Source: Mycobacterium sp. SVM_VP21
Lineage (GTDB): Bacteria; Actinomycetota; Actinomycetes; Mycobacteriales; Mycobacteriaceae
Direction of reading: 5' to 3'
Length of the DNA: 64,000 nucleotides
Assembly: GCA_024758765.1 (NCBI GenBank)
Contig: CP101406.1
Location: 3,782,001 to 3,846,000 of the forward strand
The position numbers were made by a program, and so were the translations under genes. The first letter of the stretch is position 1; the number at the start of each line of letters is the position of its first letter. A model generated the notes under the pieces. That model did not search any database. It had not been told where the DNA came from and saw only the letters and a program-made list of their open reading frames with translations. Positions 7,057 through 15,481 of this stretch are shown in pieces.

Positions 7057-8421
7057 ATGTCCACCCCTCGCACCGCGATCATCGGTGCCGGTATCAGCGG
7101 CCTGACTGCCGGAAAGATGTTGTCCGACTACGCGGTTGACTACACCTGCTTCGAGTCCTCGGATCGGATCGGCGGAAACTGGGCCTTCGGCAACCCGAAC
7201 GGGCACTCCAGCGCCTACCGGTCGCTGCACATCGACACCTCCAAGCACCAGCTGTCGTTCCGCGACTTCCCCATGCCGGAGCACTACCCCGACTTCCTGC
7301 ACCACACACTGGTCAAGGAGTACCTGGAGTCCTACGCGGCGGCGTTCGAGCTCAAACGCAACATCGAGTTCGACACCGAGGTCACCCACGCCCAGCGGCT
7401 TCCCGGCGGCGGCTGGGAGCTGGAGCTGGCCGGCGGCGGGCGCCGCCGGTTCGACCTGTTGGTCGTCGCCAACGGGCACCACTGGGATCCACGCCTCCCG
7501 GACTTCCCGGGCGACTTCAGCGGTGAGACGTTGCACGCGCACCACTACATCGACCCGAAGACACCGCTGGACTTCTCCGGAAAGCGGATCCTGGTCGTGG
7601 GCCTCGGCAACAGCGCCGCCGACATCGCGGTCGAGCTGTCGTCGAAGGCCCTGGACAACGAACTGACCCTGTCGACTCGTTCGGGCGCCTGGATCGTGCC
7701 GAAGTACCTGGCCGGCAAGCCCGCCGACAAGTACTTCCGGACCAGCCCGTATCTGCCGTTCTCCTGGCAGCGCAAGGTCGCGCAATGGGCCCAGCCGATC
7801 ATCGCCGGGCGACCCGAGGACCTCGGGCTGCCCACCCCCAACCACAAGTTCTTCGAAGCGCACCCCACCCAATCGGTGGAACTGCCGCTGCGCCTGGGAT
7901 CCGGCGACGTCATCCCCAAGCCGAACATCAGCCGGCTCGATGGCGAGACGGTGCACTTCACCGACGGCACCAGCGGCCAATTCGACATCATCATCTACGC
8001 CACCGGCTATAACATCACCTTCCCCTTCTTCGACCCGGAGTTCATCAGCGCACCGGACAATCGGATCGACCTGTACAAGCGGATGTTCTATCCCGGCATC
8101 GACGACTTGGTGTTCGCCGGTTTCGCCCAAGCCACCCCCACGCTGTTCCCGTTCGTGGAGTCCCAGGCCCGCCTCATCGGCGCCTACGCGGCCGGCCGCT
8201 ACCGGCTGCCGTCGGCTACCGAAATGCGCCGGGTGATCGACGCGGACCGGCGCAAGTACACCGGCCACATGCTCGACACCCCGCGCCACACCCAGCAACT
8301 CGACTACTTCCTTTACGAACACGACATGCGCACCGCGGAGATCCCGCGCGGCACTCGACGCGCCACCGAATTCGGTCCACCCGCGTGGGCCGGGGTGCGC
8401 AAGATGGAGGCATCCGCATGA
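7057..8421 (+). CDS. flavin-containing monooxygenase (FMO/BVMO-like)
   Basis: 454 residues from the ATG at 7057, with CGGAGG just upstream. FAD-binding GAGISG lies near residue 9, the FMO fingerprint F-S-G-E-T-L-H-A-H-H-Y near 153-163 (FxGxxxHxxxY) and NADPH-binding GLGNSA near 181. It inserts one oxygen atom using NADPH and FAD; cyclic ketones, aldehydes or heteroatoms are possible substrates. It is first in an operon of hydrolase, acyl-CoA ligase, SDR, alcohol dehydrogenase and DapB-like protein, an arrangement resembling the mymA operon (Rv3083-Rv3089). The next gene overlaps its stop (ATGA). Confidence 0.85.
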   Translation: MSTPRTAIIGAGISGLTAGKMLSDYAVDYTCFESSDRIGGNWAFGNPNGHSSAYRSLHIDTSKHQLSFRDFPMPEHYPDFLHHTLVKEYLESYAAAFELKRNIEFDTEVTHAQRLPGGGWELELAGGGRRRFDLLVVANGHHWDPRLPDFPGDFSGETLHAHHYIDPKTPLDFSGKRILVVGLGNSAADIAVELSSKALDNELTLSTRSGAWIVPKYLAGKPADKYFRTSPYLPFSWQRKVAQWAQPIIAGRPEDLGLPTPNHKFFEAHPTQSVELPLRLGSGDVIPKPNISRLDGETVHFTDGTSGQFDIIIYATGYNITFPFFDPEFISAPDNRIDLYKRMFYPGIDDLVFAGFAQATPTLFPFVESQARLIGAYAAGRYRLPSATEMRRVIDADRRKYTGHMLDTPRHTQQLDYFLYEHDMRTAEIPRGTRRATEFGPPAWAGVRKMEASA

Positions 8422-9335
8422 GCACGACCGTCCGATTCGCCCACGGCGGCGCGACGTGCGTCGGGCAGTTCTTCCCAGCCTCGCAATACGACAGCGAGGG
8501 CTCCCCGGTCGTCGTGCTCGGACACGGGCTGGGCGGCACGGTGGACTCAGGTCTGATCCCGTTCGCCGAACGACTCAGCGAAGCCGGCTTCGCTGCCTTT
8601 GCATTCGACTACCGGTACTTCGGTGCTTCAGAAGCGCAACCGCGCCAACGGATTTCCATGCAAGAGCAGATCGATGACTTCCGCGCGGCATGCTCGGCTG
8701 CGGCCGAGCAGCCCGGTGTGGATCCGCGCCGGATCGTGGCGTGGGGCGTCTCGCTGGGCGGCGGGCATGTCTTCGAGGTGGCCGCCACCACGCCCGGTGT
8801 TGCGGCCGCCATCGCGCTGACACCACTGGTCAGCGGTCCGGCCGCTGCGGTCGCGGCATTGCCGCATCACCGCCCCGCCACGATGTTGCGCTCGACGGCA
8901 ACGGGTTGGCGCAGCGCGTTGGCCCAACGCTTCGGTGGGCCGCCCGCGACCATCCCGCTGGTGGGCCGCCCCGGGGAGCTGGCCACCTTGACCGCCGACG
9001 GCTACCACGCGGCCTACACCGCGATGGCCGGTCCGACCTGGCGCAACGAGATCGACGCCCAGGTCGGCGTGCAGCTCGGCGCCTACCGGCCGGCGGCCAA
9101 GCATGCCGAGGCCATCGCCTGCCCGATCCTGGTGCAGATAGCCGACTTCGACCAGGGCGCTCCCCCGCAGGCCGCCGCGAAAGCGGCGTTCGCCGCCCGC
9201 GCCGAAGTGCGGCACTACCCGTGCGATCACTTCGACGTCTTCGCCGGTGGCGACTGGTTCGATCACGTCGTCGAGCACCAGATCGCGTTTTTGACCCGGC
9301 ACCTGGCCGGCGCGACCGCTACGGTCACGGGTTAG
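8418..9335 (+). CDS. alpha/beta hydrolase
   Basis: 305 residues. The oxyanion HG motif is in LGHGLGG (about residue 35), the nucleophile elbow is WGVSLGG with Ser near 111, and the probable catalytic His is in PCDHFD near the C-terminus. The start overlaps the monooxygenase stop by four bases. In a Baeyer-Villiger-type route it would open the ester or lactone product of the monooxygenase, supplying an acid to the acyl-CoA ligase that follows. The specific substrate is not known. Confidence 0.82.
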   Translation: MSTTVRFAHGGATCVGQFFPASQYDSEGSPVVVLGHGLGGTVDSGLIPFAERLSEAGFAAFAFDYRYFGASEAQPRQRISMQEQIDDFRAACSAAAEQPGVDPRRIVAWGVSLGGGHVFEVAATTPGVAAAIALTPLVSGPAAAVAALPHHRPATMLRSTATGWRSALAQRFGGPPATIPLVGRPGELATLTADGYHAAYTAMAGPTWRNEIDAQVGVQLGAYRPAAKHAEAIACPILVQIADFDQGAPPQAAAKAAFAARAEVRHYPCDHFDVFAGGDWFDHVVEHQIAFLTRHLAGATATVTG

Positions 9336-9343
9336 GAGGTCTG

Positions 9344-10948
9344 ATGGCAGAAACCATGCAGCAGCTGCTCGCCGAACGCATCGGTGACACCGGACTGGCG
9401 GTGCTATATAACGACACCGACGGTGGGCAGATCCGCTGGTCCTGGCGGGAGTACCTCGTCCGGGCGGCCCGCCACGGGGCCGCGGTGCTCGCGCGCGCCG
9501 ATACCGGCCGGCCGATGCACGTCGGCGCCCTGCTGGGCAACACCCCCGGGATGCTCACCGCGCTGGCCGCCGCCGGGCTGGGTGGCTACGTCCTGTGTGG
9601 GGTCAACGACACCCGCCGCGGCTCGGCGCTCGCGGGGGATCTGCGCACCGCCGATGTGCAGATCCTGCTCGTCGATGCCGAACATCGTGCGCTGCTGCGG
9701 GGAATGGAACTGCCCGGCGTCACGGTCATCGACGTCGACGATCCGGCCTGGGCCAGCGAGTGCGCTGAGGCCGGGGTACTGCAGCCGCATCGGCAGGTCG
9801 GGCCGATGGACCCGTTCATGCTGATCTTCACCTCCGGCACCAGTGGTGACCCGAAAGCCGTTCTGGTCAGCCACTTCATGGTGCTGGTCGCCGGGCAGAG
9901 CCTCACCGAGCGATTCGAGTTGGGCGCCGACGACGTCGTCTACCTCTCCATGCCACTGTTCCATTCGAATGCGATCGCGGCCGGCTTCGGTCCGGCGGTG
10001 GCCGCCGGTGCGGCGATGGCGCCGGCCAAGTTCTCGGCTTCGCGGTTCCTGGTCGACATCCGCGCCTACGGTGGCACCTACATGAACTACGTCGGCAAGC
10101 CGTTCGCCTACCTGCTGGCGCATCCCGAGCAGCCCGATGACGCCGACAATCCGCTGCGTGTCGCGTTCGGCAACGAGGCCTCCGAGCGTGACATCGGCGA
10201 GTTCGCCCGCCGGTTCGGTGTTCACGTGGTCGACGCCTTCGGCTCCACCGAGAACGCCGTCACCATCACCCGCGATGAAGGCACCCCGCCGGGTTCGGTG
10301 GGACGCGGCTTCCCGGGCGTCGCCATCTACAACAGCGAAACGAAAGCCGAATGCGCACCGGCGATCTTCGACGAACATGGTGCGCTGCTCAACGCCGACG
10401 AGGCGATCGGCGAACTGGTCAACACCGCCGGGTCGGGATTCTTCTCGGGCTACTACAACAATGAGCAGGCCACCGCAGACCGGATGCGTGACGGCATGTA
10501 CTGGTCAGGCGACCTTGCCTACGCCGACGCCGACGGCTGGATCTATCTGGCCGGACGTACCGCCGACTGGATGCGGGTCGACGGCGAGAACCTGGCGGCG
10601 GCGCCGATCGAACGGATCCTGATGCGCCACCCCGACATCAACCAGGCCGCGGTGTACGCCGTGCCGGACGGCAACGTCGGAGACCAGGTGATGGCCGCGC
10701 TGGTACTGCGCGATGACGCTCAGCTGACCGAGGGAGACTTGGCCGATTTCCTTGCCTCCCAAGAGGACTTCTCCCCCAAGGCCTGGCCCCGCTATGTCCG
10801 GGTGACCGCGGAGCTGCCCGCGACGGCCACCAACAAAATCCTCAAACGGGTGTTGGTGGCCGACGGCACCGACGTCGGTGAAGACACGCTGTGGATGCGT
10901 CCCGAACGCGAGCGCACCTACCGAACCACCACGACGACGGGAGCGTGA
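9344..10948 (+). CDS. fatty-acyl-CoA synthetase/ligase (FadD type)
   Basis: 534 residues, an ANL-superfamily adenylating enzyme. The P-loop LIFTSGTSGDPKAV is near residue 161, with GSTE (DAFGSTENAV) in the middle, the YWSGDLAY motif, and the C-terminal lysine in NKILKRVL. AGGAGGT precedes the ATG at 9344. It activates a carboxylic acid to its CoA thioester via an acyl-adenylate. In this operon it would activate the acid released by monooxygenase plus hydrolase. Which M. tuberculosis FadD is closest cannot be decided by eye. Confidence 0.88.
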   Translation: MAETMQQLLAERIGDTGLAVLYNDTDGGQIRWSWREYLVRAARHGAAVLARADTGRPMHVGALLGNTPGMLTALAAAGLGGYVLCGVNDTRRGSALAGDLRTADVQILLVDAEHRALLRGMELPGVTVIDVDDPAWASECAEAGVLQPHRQVGPMDPFMLIFTSGTSGDPKAVLVSHFMVLVAGQSLTERFELGADDVVYLSMPLFHSNAIAAGFGPAVAAGAAMAPAKFSASRFLVDIRAYGGTYMNYVGKPFAYLLAHPEQPDDADNPLRVAFGNEASERDIGEFARRFGVHVVDAFGSTENAVTITRDEGTPPGSVGRGFPGVAIYNSETKAECAPAIFDEHGALLNADEAIGELVNTAGSGFFSGYYNNEQATADRMRDGMYWSGDLAYADADGWIYLAGRTADWMRVDGENLAAAPIERILMRHPDINQAAVYAVPDGNVGDQVMAALVLRDDAQLTEGDLADFLASQEDFSPKAWPRYVRVTAELPATATNKILKRVLVADGTDVGEDTLWMRPERERTYRTTTTTGA

Positions 10949-10950
10949 CG

Positions 10951-11730
10951 ATGGCTGCTCAAAAACCTGTGGCCCTGATCATGGGCGGCGCTTCCGGGAT
11001 CGGCCTGGCCACCGCGCATGCCCTGGTCGCGCGCGGTGACCATGTGGTGATCGCCGACGTCAACGAGGAAGCCGCACGTGCCCGGGCCGCCGAACTCGCC
11101 GATAACGCCACCGCCGTCGTCGCGGACGTGACTGACGAGGCCAGTGTCGCAGCGGCATTCGCGGTCGCCCGCGAAGCCGGACCGGTCCGCACGGTGGTCA
11201 GTTGTGCCGGCCTGTCGATCATCGGCCCGATCGCCGACATCGAGTTGTCCGGTTGGCAGACCACCATCGATGTCTGCCTCACCGGCACCATGCTGGTGAT
11301 CAAACACGCGGCCCGCAATCTCGAAGACGGCGGCAGCGTGGTCGCGATCTCCTCGCTCAACGGGCGCCAACCCGGCACCACCATGGCCGCGTACTGCAGC
11401 GCTAAGGCCGGAGTGCTGATGCTGGTCCAGGTGGCCGCACTGGAGCTGGGTCCCCGCGGCATCCGGGTCAACGCGGTCTCCCCCGGTCTGGTGGACACTC
11501 CCCTCGTGGCCGGCCTGGCGATGGTGCCCGGGCTCACCGACGAGTACATCGAGAACACTCCGCTCGGGCGCTCAGGCCTCCCCGACGACATCGCGCAGAC
11601 CGTGGAGTTCTTGACCTCGGAACGTGCCGGCTGGATCACCGGATCGGCCTTCGACGTCAACGGCGGCGCGCATCTGAAGCGCTACCCCGACGTGCTCGGC
11701 AAAGTACAAGCCCTAGCTGAAGGATCGTGA
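10951..11730 (+). CDS. short-chain dehydrogenase/reductase
   Basis: 259 residues. GGASGIG binds the cofactor, SCAG replaces NNAG, and the active site is the ISSLNGR serine plus YCSAK. The C-terminus DVNGGAHLKRYPD is typical of FabG/HSD-like SDRs. It starts two bases after the ligase stop. An oxidation or reduction of a hydroxyl intermediate in the mymA-like pathway is the likely role (compare SadH, Rv3085). Confidence 0.87.
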   Translation: MAAQKPVALIMGGASGIGLATAHALVARGDHVVIADVNEEAARARAAELADNATAVVADVTDEASVAAAFAVAREAGPVRTVVSCAGLSIIGPIADIELSGWQTTIDVCLTGTMLVIKHAARNLEDGGSVVAISSLNGRQPGTTMAAYCSAKAGVLMLVQVAALELGPRGIRVNAVSPGLVDTPLVAGLAMVPGLTDEYIENTPLGRSGLPDDIAQTVEFLTSERAGWITGSAFDVNGGAHLKRYPDVLGKVQALAEGS

Positions 11731-11731
11731 A

Positions 11732-12757
11732 ATGCGCAGTGTCGTAATCGATGGGCCCGGATCGATCCGGGTCGACACCCGGCCCGACCCCGAGCTGCCC
11801 GGCGCCGACGGCGCGGTGGTCGCGGTGACCGCGACCGCGATCTGCGGCTCGGATCTGCACTTCTACGAGGGTGACTACCCCATCGTCGATCCGGTACCGC
11901 TGGGCCACGAAGCGATCGGCACGGTCGTCGAAGTCGGCCCCGAGGTGAGCTCGGTACGAGCCGGAGACCGGGTCATGGTGTCGTCGGTCGCGGGCTGCGG
12001 GCACTGCGCCGGGTGCGCCACCCACGACCCGATCCGGTGTCATTCGGGCCCGCAGATCTTCGGCTCGGGCATGCTGGGCGGGGCGCAGTCGGAGCTGCTT
12101 GCGGTGCCGGGCGCGGACTTTCAGCTCGCCCGCGTTCCCGATGGCATCGGCGTCGAGCAAGCCCTGCTCCTCACCGACAACCTGGCCACCGGGTGGGCGG
12201 CGGCGCTGCGCGCCGACATCCCGATCGGCGGCACGGTAGCGGTGACCGGCCTGGGGGCGGTGGGTCTGTGTGCCGGGATCAGCGCGCTGTTCCTCGGTGC
12301 GGCAACGGTTCTCGGCATCGATCCGGTAGCCCAGCGACGGGACCGGGCAGCGAAGATGGGGATGACCCCGGCGGAGCCGTCCACCACGGCCGCGGCGATG
12401 GACCTGACCAGCGGGCGCGGCGTAGATGCGGTGATCGACGCTGTCGGCTCGGACACCACCATGTCCGATGCGTTGACCGCGGTGCGGCCCGGCGGGACGG
12501 TGTCGGTGGTCGGCGTGCATGACCTGCAGCCGTTCCCGTTCCCGGCGTTGCCGGTGTTGCTGCGCAGCGTCACGCTGCGGATGACCACCGCACCCGTGCA
12601 GCAGACCTGGCCGCAGCTGGTGCCGCTGCTGCAATCCGGGCGGCTGTCGGTGGACGGGATCTTCACCACCGAGATGGCCTTGGACGACGCGGCAGACGCC
12701 TATCGTGCCGTGGCGGCGCGGTCCGGAGACGTGGTGAAGGTGCTGCTCACGCCGTAG
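11732..12757 (+). CDS. zinc-dependent alcohol dehydrogenase (MDR)
   Basis: 341 residues. Catalytic zinc ligands are Cys38 (ICGSDLH) and His59 (GHEAIG). The structural-zinc lobe is complete, with four cysteines in CGHCAGCATHDPIRC from about residue 89, and the nucleotide-binding GLGAVG follows. It starts one base after the SDR stop, so it is cotranscribed. It would interconvert an alcohol and an aldehyde or ketone, comparable to AdhD (Rv3086) in the mymA operon. Confidence 0.9.
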   Translation: MRSVVIDGPGSIRVDTRPDPELPGADGAVVAVTATAICGSDLHFYEGDYPIVDPVPLGHEAIGTVVEVGPEVSSVRAGDRVMVSSVAGCGHCAGCATHDPIRCHSGPQIFGSGMLGGAQSELLAVPGADFQLARVPDGIGVEQALLLTDNLATGWAAALRADIPIGGTVAVTGLGAVGLCAGISALFLGAATVLGIDPVAQRRDRAAKMGMTPAEPSTTAAAMDLTSGRGVDAVIDAVGSDTTMSDALTAVRPGGTVSVVGVHDLQPFPFPALPVLLRSVTLRMTTAPVQQTWPQLVPLLQSGRLSVDGIFTTEMALDDAADAYRAVAARSGDVVKVLLTP

Positions 12758-12791
12758 CCTGAAGCGACGCCGGGGGACGAGAGGATGTCAG

Positions 12792-13862
12792 ATGGTTAAG
12801 CGGATCGTCATCTGGGGCACCGGATTTGTCGGCAAGTTGGTCATCCCCGAGATCGTCAGACACCCGCTGTTCGAGCTGGTCGGCGTCGGCGTCAGCGACC
12901 CCGCCAAGGTGGGGCGCGATGTCGGTGAGATCTGCGGAATCCCCCACGTCGGCGTCACCGCCACCGATGACGTCGACGCCCTGATCGCCTTGGCCCCGGA
13001 CGCACTGGTGCACTACGGCCCGACCGCCGCGCACGCCGGCGACAACATCGCGCTGATGTCGCGCTTCCTGCGGGCCGGCATCGATGTCTGCTCCACCGCG
13101 ATGACCCCGTGGGTGTGGCCCGGCCTCAAGCTCAATCCGCCGGATCTGCTGGCGCCGATCACCCAAGCGTGCGAGGACGGCGGGGCGTCGTGCTTCACCA
13201 CCGGTATCGACCCCGGTTTCGCCAACGACCTGTTCCCGATGACCCTGATGGGGGTCTGCGCCGAGGTGCGCAAGGTGCGTGCCTCCGAGTTGTTGGACTA
13301 CACCAATTACACCGGTGATTACGAGAACGAGATGGGGATCGGCCGCGATCCCGACTTCCAGCCGGTGCTCAAGATCCCCGAGGTGCTGATCTTCGCCTGG
13401 GGCGGCACCGTGCCGATGATCGCGCACGCCGCCGGGATCGAACTCGATGAGATCACCACCACCTGGGATACCTGGGTGACTCCGAACGAACGCAAGACTG
13501 CCAAGGGCGTGATCGCGCCCGGACAGGTGGCGGCGGTGCGGTTCACCATCAACGGCATCTACCGGGGCGAGACCCGTATCCAACTCGAGCATGTCAACCG
13601 GATTGGTCGAGACGCTGCACCGGACTGGCCGGCAGGCACGCAGGACGACGTCTACCGCGTCGATATCGAAGGGACGCCGAGTATTTCGCAGGAGACGGCG
13701 TTCCACTTCACCGATGGTTCGGGGCGCGATGCGGCGACGGCCGGCTGCCTGGCAACCGGGATGCGCGCGCTGAATGCGGTGCCGGCGGTCAATGATCTTC
13801 CGCCGGGCTGGGTGACGGCACTGGACCTGCCGCTGCTCCCGGGGGCGGGCACCATCCGCTGA
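12792..13862 (+). CDS. NAD(P)-dependent dehydrogenase of the DapB-like amine-dehydrogenase family
   Basis: 356 residues. An N-terminal Rossmann fold WGTGFVGKLVI is followed by a DapB-like nucleotide domain. The conserved C-terminal region includes TTGIDPGFANDLFP and LLDYTNYTGDYE. Mycobacterial homologues are annotated as dihydrodipicolinate-reductase-like or NAD(P)H-dependent amine dehydrogenase family proteins; the true reaction is uncertain and this is not lysine-biosynthetic DapB. It begins 34 bases after the alcohol dehydrogenase and is probably the last gene of the monooxygenase operon. Confidence 0.75.
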   Translation: MVKRIVIWGTGFVGKLVIPEIVRHPLFELVGVGVSDPAKVGRDVGEICGIPHVGVTATDDVDALIALAPDALVHYGPTAAHAGDNIALMSRFLRAGIDVCSTAMTPWVWPGLKLNPPDLLAPITQACEDGGASCFTTGIDPGFANDLFPMTLMGVCAEVRKVRASELLDYTNYTGDYENEMGIGRDPDFQPVLKIPEVLIFAWGGTVPMIAHAAGIELDEITTTWDTWVTPNERKTAKGVIAPGQVAAVRFTINGIYRGETRIQLEHVNRIGRDAAPDWPAGTQDDVYRVDIEGTPSISQETAFHFTDGSGRDAATAGCLATGMRALNAVPAVNDLPPGWVTALDLPLLPGAGTIR

Positions 13863-13874
13863 GTGCGGGATCGG

Positions 13875-14849
13875 CTAGCCGTTGCGGGGCCGTCGCGGCC
13901 GCAGCCGCAGCGGCGGCATCGGCGGGGCGGGCAGCCGTTGCAGGCGGCCCTGATAGCCGCTGACCTCGCCGAATTGCTCGTCGCCGTCTTGCCAGCGGCG
14001 CCGGAACTCCACGATCTCGTCATGGCTGCGACCGATGAAGTTCCACCACAGCACCAACTCCTCGCCGAACGGCACCCCGCCCAGCACCAGGATTCGGGCG
14101 GGGGAGTCGCCGGTGTTGCGCAGGGGCAGCACCGTGCGACCGGGGCCTTGATAGCCGAGTGCACCGAAACCCAGACCCGTGCCGCCCAGGCTGACCGCGC
14201 CCTGGTCACACAGCACACCGTGTTCGAATGCGGGGTCGACGTCGAGTGCCAGCTCTGTGCGCGGATCCAGGTCGAGCTGGGCGCCCAGTAGGGGAGTCAA
14301 GGACGGGACGGGGGAGTGGTATCCGGCCAGCTCGCCGAGGAACACCAGCGCCGAGGCGCCGGGCAGCGAAACAGGTTCGGGCGCAAAATGGTTGAAGTCG
14401 CGGGCACTGTGGCGGGCAGTATCGGGCAGGGCTACCCAGAGCTGCACTCCCCGCAGGACAGGAGCCGATTCCGGGTCGATCGAGACCTCGGAGTGGCAGA
14501 TGCCTGCACCGGCGGTCATCAAGTTCAGTTCGCCGGGGTTTACCACCGCGTGCACGCCGCCGCTGTCGCGGTGCTCGACCCGCCCGCTAAACAGCCAGGT
14601 CGCCGTCTGTAGCCCGGTATGCGGGTGCGGGGGCACGTCCATGCCGCCGTCGGCGACGTCGTGAGGTCCGTAATGGTCGACGAAGCACCAGGCGCCGATC
14701 AGCGAGCGGTCGCGCTGCGGCAGGGTACGCCGGACTCCGATGGCACGCGCTCCGCCCAGCGGCACCTCGCGGGGGTGCAGCACCTCAATACAATCCTCGG
14801 GCTTTGCCGCGCAAGCGAATTCATTCGAGGTGGCCTCCAGGTTGCTCAA
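13875..14849 (-). CDS. pirin-family protein
   Basis: 324 residues, two cupin-like halves. The N-terminal half has FVDHYGP, PPHPHTGLQTAT (metal-binding histidines), and the LMTAGAGICHSE segment; the C-terminal half has LVLGGVPFGEELVLWWNF, a standard pirin signature. Bacterial pirins bind iron and some have quercetinase activity or regulatory roles. It lies convergent to the monooxygenase operon with 12 bases between stops. Confidence 0.88.
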   Translation of the reverse strand: MSNLEATSNEFACAAKPEDCIEVLHPREVPLGGARAIGVRRTLPQRDRSLIGAWCFVDHYGPHDVADGGMDVPPHPHTGLQTATWLFSGRVEHRDSGGVHAVVNPGELNLMTAGAGICHSEVSIDPESAPVLRGVQLWVALPDTARHSARDFNHFAPEPVSLPGASALVFLGELAGYHSPVPSLTPLLGAQLDLDPRTELALDVDPAFEHGVLCDQGAVSLGGTGLGFGALGYQGPGRTVLPLRNTGDSPARILVLGGVPFGEELVLWWNFIGRSHDEIVEFRRRWQDGDEQFGEVSGYQGRLQRLPAPPMPPLRLRPRRPRNG

Positions 14850-14911
14850 CGGTCCACCTCCTGCACTGCGCTCCGCAGCCGCTGCGCAGATCCTACCGAC
14901 TCACGCGCCGG

Positions 14912-15328
14912 TCACGCCGCTGATCGAGGACCGAGCCGCCCGGCGGGCAGGTGAAAAACCGTCGCTGTCACCGGCAGCTGCTCACGTTCGTGGTTGGTCA
15001 GCAGCGTCTGGTTGTCGGGTAGTTCGCGAGTGTTGATCTCGCCGGCGGCGATCGCCAGCAGCAGGGCGTGGGCCTGGGCGAGTTCGGCCCGCTTGCGGTA
15101 CTGACCGCCGGGGAGCTTCACGCCGGCCCACACGCCGTACTCCTCGCCGCGTTCCACGGCGAGCGCCGCGCACCGGCGTTGCTGCGCGAGCGGGCAGCGT
15201 CGCAGGCACTGCAACCGTGCCTCGATGGAGGACTGTTCGTAGGCCCGGGCCTTGGCGGCCCCGTCGGCGCCGTCGGCGTCGGGGTAGCCGAACCACAGTT
15301 CGGGATTGGCGGAGCAGGGGGGTGCCAT
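14912..15328 (-). CDS. whiB5: WhiB5, iron-sulfur regulator
   Basis: 138 residues from the ATG at 15328, preceded by GAGGAGG. Four cysteines at residues 5, 41, 45 and 53 bind the 4Fe-4S cluster, and EYGVWAGVKLPGG is the WhiB turn. The spacing C-X35-C-X3-C-X7-C differs from the usual CX2CX5C and matches M. tuberculosis WhiB5 as I remember it. WhiB5 has been linked to virulence and to type VII secretion gene expression. An XRE regulator is divergent (Rv0023 position). The open frame extends to 15514 but has no plausible WhiB sequence there. Confidence 0.9.
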   Translation of the reverse strand: MAPPCSANPELWFGYPDADGADGAAKARAYEQSSIEARLQCLRRCPLAQQRRCAALAVERGEEYGVWAGVKLPGGQYRKRAELAQAHALLLAIAAGEINTRELPDNQTLLTNHEREQLPVTATVFHLPAGRLGPRSAA

Positions 15329-15448
15329 TGGAAGGACCTCCTCGTAGACAGACCGAATAACGTAGACGGAAACGTATACGATCGAATACGACGAACGCAA
15401 CAGAAGTTGATAAAAACATATATGTAAGTAGTGAAGGTCCAGGCTGTG

Positions 15449-15454
15449 TACTAT
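15449..15454 (+). promoter_or_regulatory. -10 element TACTAT before the XRE regulator
   Basis: TGTGTACTAT forms a -10 with an upstream TG. The hexamer ends six bases before the ATG at 15461, so transcription could start on that ATG (a leaderless message). No strong -35 is visible. Confidence 0.45.
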
Positions 15455-15460
15455 CCGTCC

Positions 15461-15481
15461 ATGGCCGGGGCGCAACAATGA
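15461..15481 (+). CDS. possible six-codon leaderless leader peptide
   Basis: ATG GCC GGG GCG CAA CAA TGA encodes MAGAQQ. Its stop overlaps the ATG of the XRE regulator (ATGA), and a good -10 lies six bases upstream. Short leaderless ORFs overlapping the next gene are known in mycobacteria. No expression evidence can be read from the sequence. Confidence 0.35.
   Translation: MAGAQQ

Noticed and set aside
6934..8322. 462-codon minus-strand frame opposite the monooxygenase
   Set aside because: Antisense shadow; no recognisable domain, while the plus strand has all FMO motifs.
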